From Nitrosovibrio sp. Nv4 (GTDB lineage Bacteria; Pseudomonadota; Gammaproteobacteria; Burkholderiales; SG8-39): a stretch of DNA of 33,625 bases. Positions 17,681 through 25,989 of the stretch are shown here, piece after piece. The notes under the pieces were generated by a model. It was not told where the DNA came from. It ran no database searches and worked only from the letters and a program-made list of their open reading frames with translations. The stretch is taken from positions 1 to 33,625 of the forward strand of contig CAMDRF010000029.1 in NCBI GenBank assembly GCA_945906765.1, in the 5' to 3' direction. Within the stretch, counting starts at the first letter, position 1, and every line of letters begins with the position of its first letter. Made by a program: the position numbers and the translations under genes.

Positions 17681-17705
17681 GAAATCGGGGTCAGCGCCCG
17701 ATTTC
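17681..17705. repeat. boundary palindrome, complete copy
   Basis: GAAATCGGG, seven central bases, then CCCGATTTC form an inverted repeat with 9-base arms. The element begins at the base after the nucleotidyltransferase stop codon and ends 9 bases before the convergent DUF5615 stop. It could act as a bidirectional terminator as well as a mobile-element or recombination boundary. Both roles are inferences. Confidence 0.75.
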
Positions 17706-17714
17706 CTGCGGGAC

Positions 17715-18044
17715 TCAAACGATCAGCACCGCCAGTTCCGCATCCGAATCGAGCCGCTCGATCGCTTCGCGCTTCTCGCGAAGCGCCGCCTCGATCTCCT
17801 CTGTGCTCACATTGCCGAGGCGAATCCAGATCACCTTCGGCGGGTAGCCTTGAATCAGGCTGCGCTCCTGGTAGTCCGCGTCCTTGGTGACGATTGCGAA
17901 CCCGCCGTCCCGGGCCTATTCCCAGACCTGATCATCGAGCGCCGAGCCGAGTCCGACAAGGTGAACGTGCGTCGAGCCCGGGTAGTCGCTCTGGAAAGCC
18001 GCCGCGAGGCGCGGGGAGAAGTTCTCGTCGAACAGAAGCTTCAA
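17715..18044 (-). pseudogene. DUF5615 PIN-like toxin gene with in-frame TAG
   Basis: The minus strand encodes a 109-residue PIN-like protein starting at TTG 18044 (LKLLFDENFSPRLAAAF), with the acidic LFDEN and later VTKDADYQERS motifs of DUF5615 nucleases. Codon 43 is a TAG at 17918-17916, between DDQVWE and ARDGGFAIVTKD, where the family usually has a tyrosine or other residue; the remaining frame is intact to TGA at 17715. A single substitution would restore it, so the toxin has probably been silenced recently. The start overlaps the stop of the DUF433 antitoxin (TTGA), the expected coupled order. Confidence 0.8.
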
Positions 18045-18265
18045 GCAGACGAGGCGAGCGAGTGCCGCTCGCGATCGGCTGCGTACGCCAGGCACGCCTG
18101 AATGTCCTCGGCGGTGAGGTACGGAAAGTCGTGCAAGATCTGTTCCCGGGTCATCCCGGAGGCCAGGTACTCGAGTACCTCGTAGACCGTGATACGCAGA
18201 CCCCGGATGCAGGGCTTGGCTCCGCGCTTCCCCGCCTCGACTGTGATGATTTTTCGGTAGTCCAT
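18041..18265 (-). CDS. DUF433 family antitoxin
   Basis: A 74-residue DUF433 protein (VapB-antitoxin-45-like winged helix), with IITVEAGKRGAKPCIRGLRI, then VYEVLEYLASGMTREQIL and FPYLTAEDIQACLAYAADR, all classic for the family. It is the expected partner of the DUF5615 gene, which overlaps its stop. GAGGAG lies 4 bases upstream of the ATG, a strong ribosome-binding site. With the toxin interrupted, this antitoxin may now be an orphan. It lies between a boundary palindrome beyond the toxin and an IS element upstream. Confidence 0.85.
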   Translation of the reverse strand: MDYRKIITVEAGKRGAKPCIRGLRITVYEVLEYLASGMTREQILHDFPYLTAEDIQACLAYAADRERHSLASSA

Positions 18266-18269
18266 GTGA

Positions 18270-18307
18270 CTCCTCGAATGCTCGATCGCTGTGCCGGCAA
18301 AGTATAC
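18270..18307 (-). promoter_or_regulatory. candidate promoter and strong ribosome-binding site of the DUF433 gene
   Basis: On the minus strand a TATACT -10-like hexamer (18307-18302), preceded by GCG, lies 26 bases before GAGGAG (18275-18270), which is 4 bases before the ATG. No convincing -35 is visible because that position falls next to the IS boundary repeat, so the IS arrival may have replaced it. Confidence 0.35.
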
Positions 18308-18321
18308 GCCCGGTTCCAGAG

Positions 18322-18357
18322 AAATCGGCTCTGACCCTCATGTCACTCGGTTAAGCT
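18322..18357 (+). repeat. IS left terminal repeat including half boundary palindrome
   Basis: The segment starts GAAATCGGCTCTGACC and continues CTCATGTCACTCGGTTAAGC. It is the inverted partner of 19310-19346. Confidence 0.85.
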
Positions 18358-19217
18358 GGCGCTGAGTAAGAATAAGGTCGCGAGCGATTTGACGCGGCAC
18401 GGTTAATAGCGGAAGTGGTTTGGGTCGTCGTTTCTTCGCGCGAGGCTCGATCCGGTCTGGTCGATGCGGCAGTTGCAGTGTCGCAATGCAGCCAAGCACG
18501 GTCGGGATCGTGGTGCGAATTTGGTCGCCCGGCGTTCGGCGAAGCTGGTCGGCTCCTTCGACCTCGCGCATCGAGAGGAATTCGGGGTAGCGCGCGTATT
18601 CTTGCGCACTCATCGTCTTCGGTTTAGACGGTCGCGGCCATTGCACGACGCGGTCGTTCTTGCCAAGTCGCCGGCCGCGCGTAAAGTTGGTAATCCGTCT
18701 GCCATGCTGGGCCATCACCACATCCGCACCCCGTCCCCTTGCCTTCGCATGCCACGACTTGATAGCCCAGTATCGCGCCGCTGGCCAAGCCAATGAGTGC
18801 GCCAATCCGGGCGATCGGAAACCCCAACCCCGGCTTTTGCTCATGGCTTTCCAGCCGTTCACCGATCGTGGCGCCCAGCCTTATCGGCAGGGCGACCGGC
18901 AATCGCTGGCGCGCGTCGCAGTACGAACCAGTATTGAGTGCGCTCCCCGATTGGCCTTGTGCGATACGCTCGGACAAGCGGCGACTCACCACATCCTGGC
19001 AGGCGCGGTCGGCCGACAATACTTGCCCCACGAAAAGGCGCAGCGTGTCCAGTGGGCGATAGATTCGTTCGCGGTACGGTTCCACCAGTTCGCTCACCAC
19101 CAACGCCACCTCCCGGTCGCCAAGCACTCGACCAAATGCCTCGGCGCCACCTTGCAAAAACTGCCGCCGCAGCATCGCCGCTCCCTGCCGCGCTCGCTCA
19201 ACTTTGCTATCCTTCAT
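18338..19217 (-). pseudogene. IS4-family transposase lacking all three catalytic segments
   Basis: Starting at ATG 19217 behind a strong AGGAGGT, the frame encodes the IS4 N-terminus: FLQGGAEAFGRVLGDREV, RIYRPLDTLRLFVGQVLS, ADRACQDVVSRRLSERI. It then jumps near 18845 to QKPGLGFPIARIGALIGLAS, jumps near 18731 with a frame change to ADVVMAQHGRRITNFTRGR, and jumps near 18556 from EYARYPEFLSMREVE to the C-terminal TPGDQIRTTIPTVLG and RRPKPLPLLTVPRQIARD. In intact relatives the three catalytic acidic residues lie in the intervals that these jumps remove. The start, the end and the blocks between them are otherwise well preserved. Confidence 0.8.
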
Positions 19218-19309
19218 CTGGGCTGACCTCCTGGAGATGGTGACTTTCGTTTCGCAACAAAAGCCTACCAACAGAAGTGTTCAGCCCACCCTTTCCCCTG
19301 GCGTCACAG

Positions 19310-19346
19310 GCTTAACCGAGTGACATGAGGGTCAGAGCACGATTTC
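19310..19346 (-). repeat. IS right terminal repeat including half boundary palindrome
   Basis: This is the inverted copy of 18322-18357, with one extra base (CGTGC in place of CGGC in the outer half). It lies about 25 bases beyond the stop of the GNAT toxin gene. Confidence 0.85.
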
Positions 19347-19371
19347 CGCACACTGATCTTCACCCGGGCGC

Positions 19372-20177
<806 letters not shown>

Positions 20178-20204
20178 CGGGTCGGTCCCGGTCGGCAAAA
20201 CGCG

Positions 20205-20233
20205 ATTCTACCGGTTCGTAACGTCAGTGTCAT
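20205..20233 (-). promoter_or_regulatory. sigma70-type promoter of the DUF1778/GNAT operon with dyad
   Basis: On the minus strand ATGACA (20233-20228) and TAGAAT (20210-20205) are separated by exactly 17 bases. A GTGT-CATT-ACAC dyad (20227-20238) overlaps the -35 and is a good candidate binding site for the ribbon-helix-helix antitoxin. Confidence 0.55.
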
Positions 20234-20252
20234 TACACGTTTTCGGGGCTGA

Positions 20253-20269
20253 TGTTCCCCGAGGGAACA
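20253..20269. promoter_or_regulatory. perfect palindrome upstream of the DUF1778/GNAT promoter
   Basis: TGTTCCC and GGGAACA are perfect 7-base arms around CGA. It lies about 20 bases upstream of the predicted -35, between the toxin-antitoxin promoter and the carbamoyltransferase remnant. It may be an operator or a remnant of another element. Confidence 0.4.
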
Positions 20270-20304
20270 CCGGGCCGCATTGTCGTTGCATGGGCCGAGG
20301 CGCG

Positions 20305-20451
20305 GGCGGCGTGCCGATGGTGCTGAATACCTCGTTCAACGAGAACGAACCGGTGGTGTGCCGGCCGGAGGAAGCGCTGGATTGCTTCCTGCGCACGAAG
20401 ATGGATGTGCTGGTGATGGGAAATTGGTTCATGGCCAGGAGTGTCTTATAA
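20305..20451 (+). pseudogene. C-terminal remnant of a second NodU-type carbamoyltransferase
   Basis: The plus strand encodes about 47 residues, GVPMVLNTSFNENEPVVCRP, then EEALDCFLRTKMDVLVMGN and a short tail before TAA. This is the signature end of NodU/HypF-like carbamoyltransferases (compare LVNTSFNVRGEPIVCTPEDA in the complete gene at 22778). It comes from a different subgroup than the complete copy. Upstream of about 20305 the similarity ends. The remnant shows that another polysaccharide or natural-product locus stood here before the islet modules arrived. Confidence 0.8.
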
Positions 20452-20453
20452 AT

Positions 20454-20482
20454 TTGACAATATATGCTATATCGTATATTTA
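20454..20482 (+). promoter_or_regulatory. AT-rich promoter and dyad operator of hipBA
   Basis: A consensus TTGACA at 20454-20459 is followed after 17 bases by TATTTA (20477-20482), or after 15 by TATATT (20475-20480). An imperfect 18-base dyad (20462-20479, 14 of 18 positions symmetric) fills the spacer, suited to HipB binding. The stretch is strikingly AT-rich against its surroundings. The predicted transcription start falls within a few bases of the hipB ATG, so the message may be leaderless. Confidence 0.6.
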
Positions 20483-20489
20483 ATGAGAC

Positions 20490-20822
20490 ATGTCAAAGAT
20501 CAGTCGCCCTGTGTTCCCTCAAGCCAAGCGCCAGGCGGTTGCCCTGGGGCAGCGGCTGCGCGACGCCCGCCTGCGGCGCCGGATGACCTCGCTCGCGATG
20601 GCGGAACGGGCGGGGATTTCGCGCGCGACCCTCCACCGGCTGGAAAAGGGCGATACCTCCATCAGTCTCGGGGCCACTCAGCGGGTGCTGCGGGTGTTGG
20701 GGCTGGAGGCGGATTTCGACCTTCTGGCGCGCGACGACGTGATGGGGCGCAAGCTGCAGGACATGGCGTTGCCGGGCCCGCGGCCGCGGCGGCCGGCGAA
20801 GGCGGCGCGCGATGGCGGGTGA
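20490..20822 (+). CDS. hipB: HipB-like XRE family antitoxin/repressor
   Basis: A 110-residue protein with an XRE helix-turn-helix at about residues 18-70: LGQRLRDARLRRRMTSLAMA, then ERAGISRATLHRLEKGDTS and LGATQRVLRVLGLEADFDLL. The C-terminal tail is basic and proline-rich. HipB proteins bind the operator and hold the HipA kinase inactive. The hipA start lies 11 bases inside this gene. No Shine-Dalgarno is evident before the ATG, which is nearly at the predicted transcription start. Confidence 0.85.
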   Translation: MSKISRPVFPQAKRQAVALGQRLRDARLRRRMTSLAMAERAGISRATLHRLEKGDTSISLGATQRVLRVLGLEADFDLLARDDVMGRKLQDMALPGPRPRRPAKAARDGG

Positions 20823-22086
20823 GCGCCAACGCGATGCGGTGGAGGTGCACCTGGAGGCGGCCGAGCTTTGCCCGCCGCGGCGAGTCGGCGTGCTGGCGCG
20901 CGAGCAGGTGCGCGGCCACGCGGTGTTGTCCTTCGAGTACGACGCGGCCTGGCTGCAGGATGGCCTCGCCTTCACACTCGATCCCACGCTGGCGCTTTAT
21001 GCGGGCGCGCAGTACGCGGCGCGTGACGCGCAGCAGTTCGGCATTTTTCTCGACTCGGCCCCGGACCGCTGGGGCCGTCTGTTGATGGAGCGCCGCGAGG
21101 CGCTGTTTGCCGGGCGCGAGCGGCGGCCGGTCCGGGTTCTGGCGGACTGGGATTTTCTGTTGGGCGTGCATGACCACGCGCGAGGGGGCGCGTTACGTTT
21201 TCGCCGCGGTCCGGGACAGCCGTTCCTGGACGACAGCGAGTTTTCCGCTCCGCCGCTGGCCCGCCTGCGCGAGCTTGAGCACAGCGCCCGCGAACTGGAG
21301 GCGCCCGGTTCCGAGCAGCGGCCGCAATACGCGCAATGGTTGGCGATGCTGTTGGCGCCGGGCAGTTCGCTCGGTGGTGCCCGTCCGAAAGCGAGCTTCA
21401 CCGACGACGACGGCAGCCTGTGGATAGCCAAGTTCCCTTCGCGCGAGGATCGCCGCGACATGGGCGCCTGGGAATACCTGGTGCATGGCCTGGCCCGCAA
21501 GGCCGGCATCGAGGTGCCCGAGTCGCGGCTGCTCCGCCTCTCCGGCACGCAGCGCACGTTCTGTGTGCGTCGCTTCGATCGCGTGGCCGGCAGCCGGCGC
21601 ATGGCCGCTTCGGCGATGACTCTGCTGGGCCGGCGCGACGGCGAGGCCGGCGCCAGTTACCTGGATCTCGCGCTACTGATCCAGGACCACGGCGCGCCGG
21701 GAGCGATCGAAGCCGATCTCGAGCAATTATTTCGTCGCGTGGTCTTCAATGTGATGGCCGGCAATCGCGATGACCATTTGCGCAACCACGCGTACCTGCG
21801 AACGCGCGGCGGATGGCGCCTGGCGCCTGCTTACGACCTGAACCCGAATGTCGAGAAAGCGGAGCATGCGCTCGCCCTGGATGCGCGCCAGAGTTTTCCC
21901 GACCTCGCGCTGGTCGCGGCGACGGCGCCGTTCTACCGCCTGGAATCGCGGCAAGCCGGGCGAATCATCGAGGCGTTGCACGAGGCCATGTCCGGGTGGC
22001 GCAAGCGCGCTCGCGCAATGGAGATCCCGGCCTCGGAGATCGCCCTGGTTGCGCCCGCCTTCGCGCATGCGGAGCGGGGTGCATGA
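20812..22086 (+). CDS. hipA: HipA-like serine/threonine kinase toxin
   Basis: A complete 424-residue HipA-family kinase. It has the glycine-rich loop GSSLGGARPK at 184-193, the ATP-anchoring lysine K207 in LWIAKFP, the catalytic loop NRDDHLRN at 318-325 with D320, and the metal-binding AYD at 340-342 in LAPAYDLNP. HipA toxins phosphorylate glutamyl-tRNA synthetase or other tRNA synthetases and induce dormancy. It overlaps hipB by 11 bases. The ORF shows no break and all catalytic motifs are present, unlike several neighbours, so this pair is probably active. The remnant ATPase begins directly after its stop codon. Confidence 0.92.
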   Translation: MAGERQRDAVEVHLEAAELCPPRRVGVLAREQVRGHAVLSFEYDAAWLQDGLAFTLDPTLALYAGAQYAARDAQQFGIFLDSAPDRWGRLLMERREALFAGRERRPVRVLADWDFLLGVHDHARGGALRFRRGPGQPFLDDSEFSAPPLARLRELEHSARELEAPGSEQRPQYAQWLAMLLAPGSSLGGARPKASFTDDDGSLWIAKFPSREDRRDMGAWEYLVHGLARKAGIEVPESRLLRLSGTQRTFCVRRFDRVAGSRRMAASAMTLLGRRDGEAGASYLDLALLIQDHGAPGAIEADLEQLFRRVVFNVMAGNRDDHLRNHAYLRTRGGWRLAPAYDLNPNVEKAEHALALDARQSFPDLALVAATAPFYRLESRQAGRIIEALHEAMSGWRKRARAMEIPASEIALVAPAFAHAERGA

Positions 22087-22750
22087 GGCATCAACGATCG
22101 CCGGATCATCCTCGGTCAGACGTGGGGTCCGCGCGCCAAGCTGCTGGTCCTGGACGAGGTTCACAAGATGCGGGACTGGAAGGCGCACCTCAAGGGCGCC
22201 TGGGACGGCCGGGGCGAGGGCCAGTCGATTCTCGTCACCGGCAGCGCGCGCATGGAACCCTTCCGCCAGGGCGGCGAATCGCTGGCGCCGGCAGTACCTG
22301 GAGGATCTGATTCGCGAGGATGTGGTCGAGTTTTCCCGCATCGGCGAGATCCGCGCGATGCGCTTTTTTGTCGAGATGCTGCGCGAGCGGGTCGGCTCGC
22401 CGTTATCGTTTGCTTCCATCGCGCGCGATCCTGAAGGCGCCCAAAGTGTATTTTTTCGACACCGGGCTGGTGATCGGGGATGAAGGCGCGCGGCTTGAGA
22501 ACGCGTGCGCGGCGATGCTCCTGAAGCACGTGCATTTCCTGCAGGATGTCGAAGGCCGCGCCCTGTCGCTGCATTACATCCGCGACAAGGAAGGCGGCGA
22601 GGTCGATCTGGTCGTATGCCGGGACAAGGTGCCGGTCCTTCTCGCGGAGTGCAAGCATGCCGGCGCCGCGGTTTCCCGGATGATGATGAATCTTGCCGCG
22701 CGCTTTCCGCAAGCCGAAGCGCTGCAGGTGGTGCGCGAATTGCGGCAGGG
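22087..22750 (+). pseudogene. AAA/DUF4143 ATPase, collapsed remnant
   Basis: Three blocks in different frames match the AAA-plus-DUF4143 ATPases. A Walker-B and sensor block reads KLLVLDEVHKMRDWKAHLKG, then ILVTGSARMEPFRQGGESLA. A middle block reads YLEDLIREDVVEFSRIGEIR and SPLSFASIARD. A C-terminal nuclease-like block reads APKVYFFDTGLVIGDEGAR, then LHYIRDKEGGEVDLVVCRD and LLAECKHAG. The Walker-A N-terminus is missing and the blocks are joined near 22275-22285 and 22435. These proteins are of unclear role, often linked to islands. The similarity ends at the boundary palindrome at 22752. Confidence 0.8.
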
Positions 22751-22751
22751 G

Positions 22752-22775
22752 GAAATCGGCTCTGACCCCGATTTA
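22752..22775. repeat. boundary palindrome, right end of the accessory islet
   Basis: GAAATCGG, CTCTGACC and CCGATTTA form an inverted repeat with about 8-base arms, the same element as at 17681. It lies between the convergent ATPase remnant and the carbamoyltransferase (stop 3 bases away), so it could serve as a shared terminator. Confidence 0.75.
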
Positions 22776-22777
22776 AT

Positions 22778-24610
22778 TCAGTCGGGCGCGAAGGCCTGCT
22801 CGTAGGAGAGCGCGAGCGCCGGGTCCTGGGATTCCTTTTCGAGGTAGCAGCGGCCGATGGCGAGGCGCTCGATGCCGCAGCCCATGAAGCAGCGGAAGGC
22901 GTCCTCGGGAGTGCAGACGATCGGCTCGCCGCGCACGTTGAAGCTGGTGTTCACCAGCACCGGGCAGCCGGTTTTCTGCTTGAAGCTTTTCAGCAGCGCG
23001 TGAAACAGGGCGTTGGTTTCAGGATGCACGGTCTGGATGCGCGCCGAGTAATCGACGTGCGTCACGGCGGGAATTTCGGAGCGGGCGACATTGAGCTTGT
23101 CGATACCGAACAGCGCCTCCTCCTCGGCGCTCATCGCGCGGCGCTTCGAGTCGACCACCGGGGCGACGAACAGCATGTAGGGGCTGTCGGTATCCATCTC
23201 GAACCATTCAGCGAGATCCTCGCGCAGGATCGCCGGCGCGAAGGGTCGGAACGATTCGCGGAATTTCACCCGCAGATTCAGCGTGCGCTGCATGTCGGCG
23301 GCGCGCGGATCGCCGAGGATCGAGCGCGCGCCAAGGGCGCGCGGGCCGAATTCCATGCGCCCCTGGAACCAGCCGAGGGCGCGGCCGGCGGCGAGATCGG
23401 CGGCGCAGGTGTCCACGAGTGCGGCCTCTTCCAGGACCTTGAAGCGCGCGCCGGCGGTCGTCAGGCGCGCCTCGATGTCTCCCTGAGAAAATTCCGGGCC
23501 GAGATAGCTGCCGCGCATCGCGTCGCCGGTGACCGGGACTCGTGGAGCGCCGCCTGAGATGTGATGCGCCACCAGCGCCGCGCCCAGCGCGCCGCCGGCG
23601 TCTCCGGCAGCCGGCTGCACCCAGATCTTTTCGAACTTCGCCTCGCGCAGCAGTTTGCCGTTGGCGACGCAGTTCAGGGCCACGCCGCCGGCCAGGCACA
23701 GATGCTTCATGCCGGTTTCGCGCCGCGCGTAGCCGGCGAGGCCGCAGACCACTTCCTCGGTGACGAGCTGGATCGAGGCGGCGAGATCCATGTGGCGCTG
23801 CGTGAGCAGCTCGTCGGGCTTGCGCGCCGGCCCGCCGAACACGGCGTCGAACTCCCCGTTGGTCATCGTCAGCCCGGTGCAGTAGTCGAAATAGCGCAGG
23901 TCGAGGCGGAACGAGCCGTCGTCGCGGATTTCGATCAGCCGGTCGCGGATCAGGCCGGCGTAGCGAGGCTCGCCGTAGGGGGCGAGGCCCATCAGCTTGT
24001 ACTCGCCCGAATTCACCTTGAAGCCGCAGTAGTACGTGAACGCGGAGTAGAGCAGCCCCAGGGAATGCGGGAACAGGATCTCGCGCAGGATCTCCAGGCG
24101 GTTGCCGCGCCCGGCGGCGAGCGAGCAGGTGGCCCATTCGCCGACCCCGTCCATGGTGAGCACCGCGGCCTCCTCGAAGGGCGAGGGAAAGAACGCGCTC
24201 GCGGCGTGGCTCAGGTGGTGCTCCGAGAACAGCAGCCGCTCCTGCCAGCCGGCGCCGGGCGCGAAGGTGTCCAGCTCGCGCCGCAGCAGATCCTTGAGGA
24301 AGAGTTTTTCGCGCAGCCAGAGCGGCAGCGCCATGCGGAACGACGTGAAGCCGCGCGGCGCGAAGGCAAGATAGGTCTCGAGCAGGCGCTCGAACTTGAG
24401 GAACGGCTTGTCGTAGAAAACGACCTTGTCGACGTTCGCCGCCTCGATGCCGCCCGCCTGCAGGCAATAGCGGATCGCATTCGCCGGGAAATGCGAATCG
24501 TGCTTGGCGCGCGAGAAGCGCTCTTCCTGCGCCGCGGCGACGATCGCACCATCCCGCAACAGCGCGGCCGCGGCGTCGTGGTAATACGCCGAAATGCCGA
24601 GGACGTTCAA
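22778..24610 (-). CDS. NodU-type O-carbamoyltransferase
   Basis: A 610-residue carbamoyltransferase of the NodU/TobZ family, which moves a carbamoyl group from carbamoyl phosphate, via carbamoyl-AMP, to a hydroxyl of a sugar or natural product. It starts at TTG 24610 with VLGISAYYHDAAAALLRDG, has the metal-binding LLFSEHHLSHAASAFFPSP and VLTMDGVGEWATCSL in the kae1-like domain, AGGVALNCVANGKL, and the C-terminal YrdC-like SFRPFAPAILRED and LVNTSFNVRGEPIVCTPEDA. Length is typical. Its start overlaps the DUF5989 stop (TTGA), and the SxtJ gene lies upstream, a three-gene unit seen in polysaccharide loci. Confidence 0.94.
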   Translation of the reverse strand: MNVLGISAYYHDAAAALLRDGAIVAAAQEERFSRAKHDSHFPANAIRYCLQAGGIEAANVDKVVFYDKPFLKFERLLETYLAFAPRGFTSFRMALPLWLREKLFLKDLLRRELDTFAPGAGWQERLLFSEHHLSHAASAFFPSPFEEAAVLTMDGVGEWATCSLAAGRGNRLEILREILFPHSLGLLYSAFTYYCGFKVNSGEYKLMGLAPYGEPRYAGLIRDRLIEIRDDGSFRLDLRYFDYCTGLTMTNGEFDAVFGGPARKPDELLTQRHMDLAASIQLVTEEVVCGLAGYARRETGMKHLCLAGGVALNCVANGKLLREAKFEKIWVQPAAGDAGGALGAALVAHHISGGAPRVPVTGDAMRGSYLGPEFSQGDIEARLTTAGARFKVLEEAALVDTCAADLAAGRALGWFQGRMEFGPRALGARSILGDPRAADMQRTLNLRVKFRESFRPFAPAILREDLAEWFEMDTDSPYMLFVAPVVDSKRRAMSAEEEALFGIDKLNVARSEIPAVTHVDYSARIQTVHPETNALFHALLKSFKQKTGCPVLVNTSFNVRGEPIVCTPEDAFRCFMGCGIERLAIGRCYLEKESQDPALALSYEQAFAPD

Positions 24611-24759
24611 AACAGGGTGTAGATGAACGGCGCGATCGCGGAACCCTGCGCCATCACGATCAGAACTCCCAGCAGCGCCATCACCAGCAGGAGGGGCAGG
24701 AGCCAGAACTTCTTGCGCTGGCGCAGGAAAGCCCACATCTCCTTGATGAACGACAGCAT
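24607..24759 (-). CDS. DUF5989 small membrane protein
   Basis: A 50-residue protein: a short cytosolic start MLSFIKEMWAFLRQRKKFW, one long transmembrane helix LLPLLLVMALLGVLIVMAQG, and the conserved end SAIAPFIYTLF. This is the whole family pattern of DUF5989, which is regularly found with SxtJ-like proteins and carbamoyltransferases. Its function is unknown; membrane tethering of the transferase is only a guess. It lies 2 bases after the SxtJ stop. Confidence 0.9.
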   Translation of the reverse strand: MLSFIKEMWAFLRQRKKFWLLPLLLVMALLGVLIVMAQGSAIAPFIYTLF

Positions 24760-24761
24760 GT

Positions 24762-25181
24762 TCAGAACTGGTTGTGGAAGGAATCCGGCGGCGGGCCGGG
24801 CGGCTCGCGGCGTACCCAGTAGCTCGGCCGCGCGGAACGCTTGCGCAGCAGCAGTTCGTCGCGCCCGAAGAGGCGCATGACCAGCGCATACGGCGTGATG
24901 ACGCCGAAAAATATGACACCCAGGGCCATCGGGCTGACGATCCGGTGCAGCAGCTCGCCGAAGCGGAACCAGAGCCGGTTCAGCGGCGCGAGCACCCGCG
25001 GCGCGAGCCAGGCGCACAGCGCGAACGCCGCCGCCACGCCGATCGCCCACGTGCGAGGAGACGCGCGCTCGAGCAGCGGCCAGAGCGCCAGCAGCAGGAA
25101 TACGCCGGCGAACACCAGGCCGAAGGATCTCTCGGAGCCGGGCTTTACAGCTTGCTGTGGATGGTGTTCGGTATGGGGCAT
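24762..25181 (-). CDS. SxtJ family membrane protein
   Basis: A 139-residue membrane protein. The ATG at 25181 was chosen because upstream in-frame sequence is antisense to the glycosyltransferase. Three or four hydrophobic segments follow: FGLVFAGVFLLLALWPLL, TWAIGVAAAFALCAWLA, and SPMALGVIFFGVITPYALVM. The end, GRDELLLRKRSARPSYWVRR, is the typical soluble tail of the SxtJ family. These proteins accompany DUF5989 and carbamoyltransferase genes, but no activity has been assigned. The divergent glycosyltransferase start is 70 bases away. Confidence 0.85.
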   Translation of the reverse strand: MPHTEHHPQQAVKPGSERSFGLVFAGVFLLLALWPLLERASPRTWAIGVAAAFALCAWLAPRVLAPLNRLWFRFGELLHRIVSPMALGVIFFGVITPYALVMRLFGRDELLLRKRSARPSYWVRREPPGPPPDSFHNQF

Positions 25182-25250
25182 GGCGCGCGGCAAAGGCGTC
25201 ATTCTACCAAGCGAAGTCCGGATTCCTCGTGCACGTACAATCCTGCGGGA

Positions 25251-25970
25251 ATGAAGATTGTCTTCGTCAATCGCTTTTTCCACCCCGACCTCGCGCCCAC
25301 CGGCCGGTACGCCGCGGACGTGGCGTTCGATCTCGTGGCTGCGGGGTACAAGGTACACGCGGTGACCAGTAGGCTCGCCTATGACGGCAATGGGCCGGGG
25401 CTCGCTCGCCGGCCGGGCATTGGATTACTTCAGTTTTTATTGTTCCGCTTTTCTTGTGCTCGCAAGAATACTGAATCAAAACGACATCGTCGTCGCGAAG
25501 ACCGATCCGCCGTTGATATCGGTTGTCGCCGCGTTTGCGGCGCTGCTGCGCGGCGCGCGCCTGGTACCGGGAGCGCAGCTGCGCGTCGTACCCAACTGGG
25601 CCGACGGCGCGGGAATCCTGCCGCAAGCGAGCGGGGCCAGCGCGCTACGCCGCGAGTGGGGCTTGGAGGGAAAGTTCGTCGTCGGGTATTCGGGCAACCT
25701 GGGCCGCGTGCACGATTGCGAGACCGTGCTGGCGGCGGCACGCCTGCTCGTGGAGGAGCGCGATCTGGTGTTCTCGTTTGTCGGCGGTGGCTACCACTTC
25801 CCGCGCTTGCGCGCGGCAGGGCTCGCGAATGTATCCGTGCCCGGCTACGTGCCGGAGGATCGGCTCGGCGAGAGTCTCGGGACCTGCGACCTTCACCTGG
25901 TGACGCTGCTGCCTGCCTTCGAGCAGGCTTGCGGCATTGAAATCTCCTTCCACCAATCCCTGGGCGGCGG
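25251..25970 (+). pseudogene. glycosyltransferase family 4 (polysaccharide type), collapsed by internal deletions
   Basis: From ATG 25251 the N-terminal domain starts correctly, MKIVFVNRFFHPDLAPTGRY then AADVAFDLVAAGYKVHAVTS. Near 25390 the coding jumps one frame to GRALDYFSFYCSAFLVLARI and [20 protein letters not shown]. Near 25567 RGARLV is joined directly to LRVVPNWADG, omitting about 90 residues that normally lie between. The C-terminal nucleotide-sugar domain follows (FVVGYSGNLGRVHDCETVL, VSVPGYVPEDRLGESL, LHLVTLLPAFE) and breaks again near 25930. The enzyme would have transferred a sugar during exopolysaccharide assembly. The upstream genes of the same locus are intact. Confidence 0.8.
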
Positions 25971-25989
25971 CCGTTGCGTACCATTCGCG

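Larger units (their letters stand above)
18322..19346. mobile_element. degenerate IS4-family insertion sequence with long terminal inverted repeats
   Basis: The ends 18322-18357 and 19310-19346 are inverted copies of about 36 bases with one single-base indel. The inner 20 bases of each end (CTCATGTCACTCGGTTAAGC and its complement) look like the IS terminal repeat, and the outer 16 are half copies of the islet palindrome (GAAATCGG.CTCTGACC). Between them is a collapsed IS4-family transposase on the minus strand. At 1.0 kb the element is shorter than typical IS4 members (about 1.4 kb), consistent with the internal losses. It cannot transpose on its own. Confidence 0.8.

Noticed and set aside
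15053..17918. TAG recoding (extra amino acid) because two genes have a single internal TAG
   Set aside because: Several intact genes, including the toxin-antitoxin antitoxin and the FAD monooxygenase, use TAG as a normal final stop.
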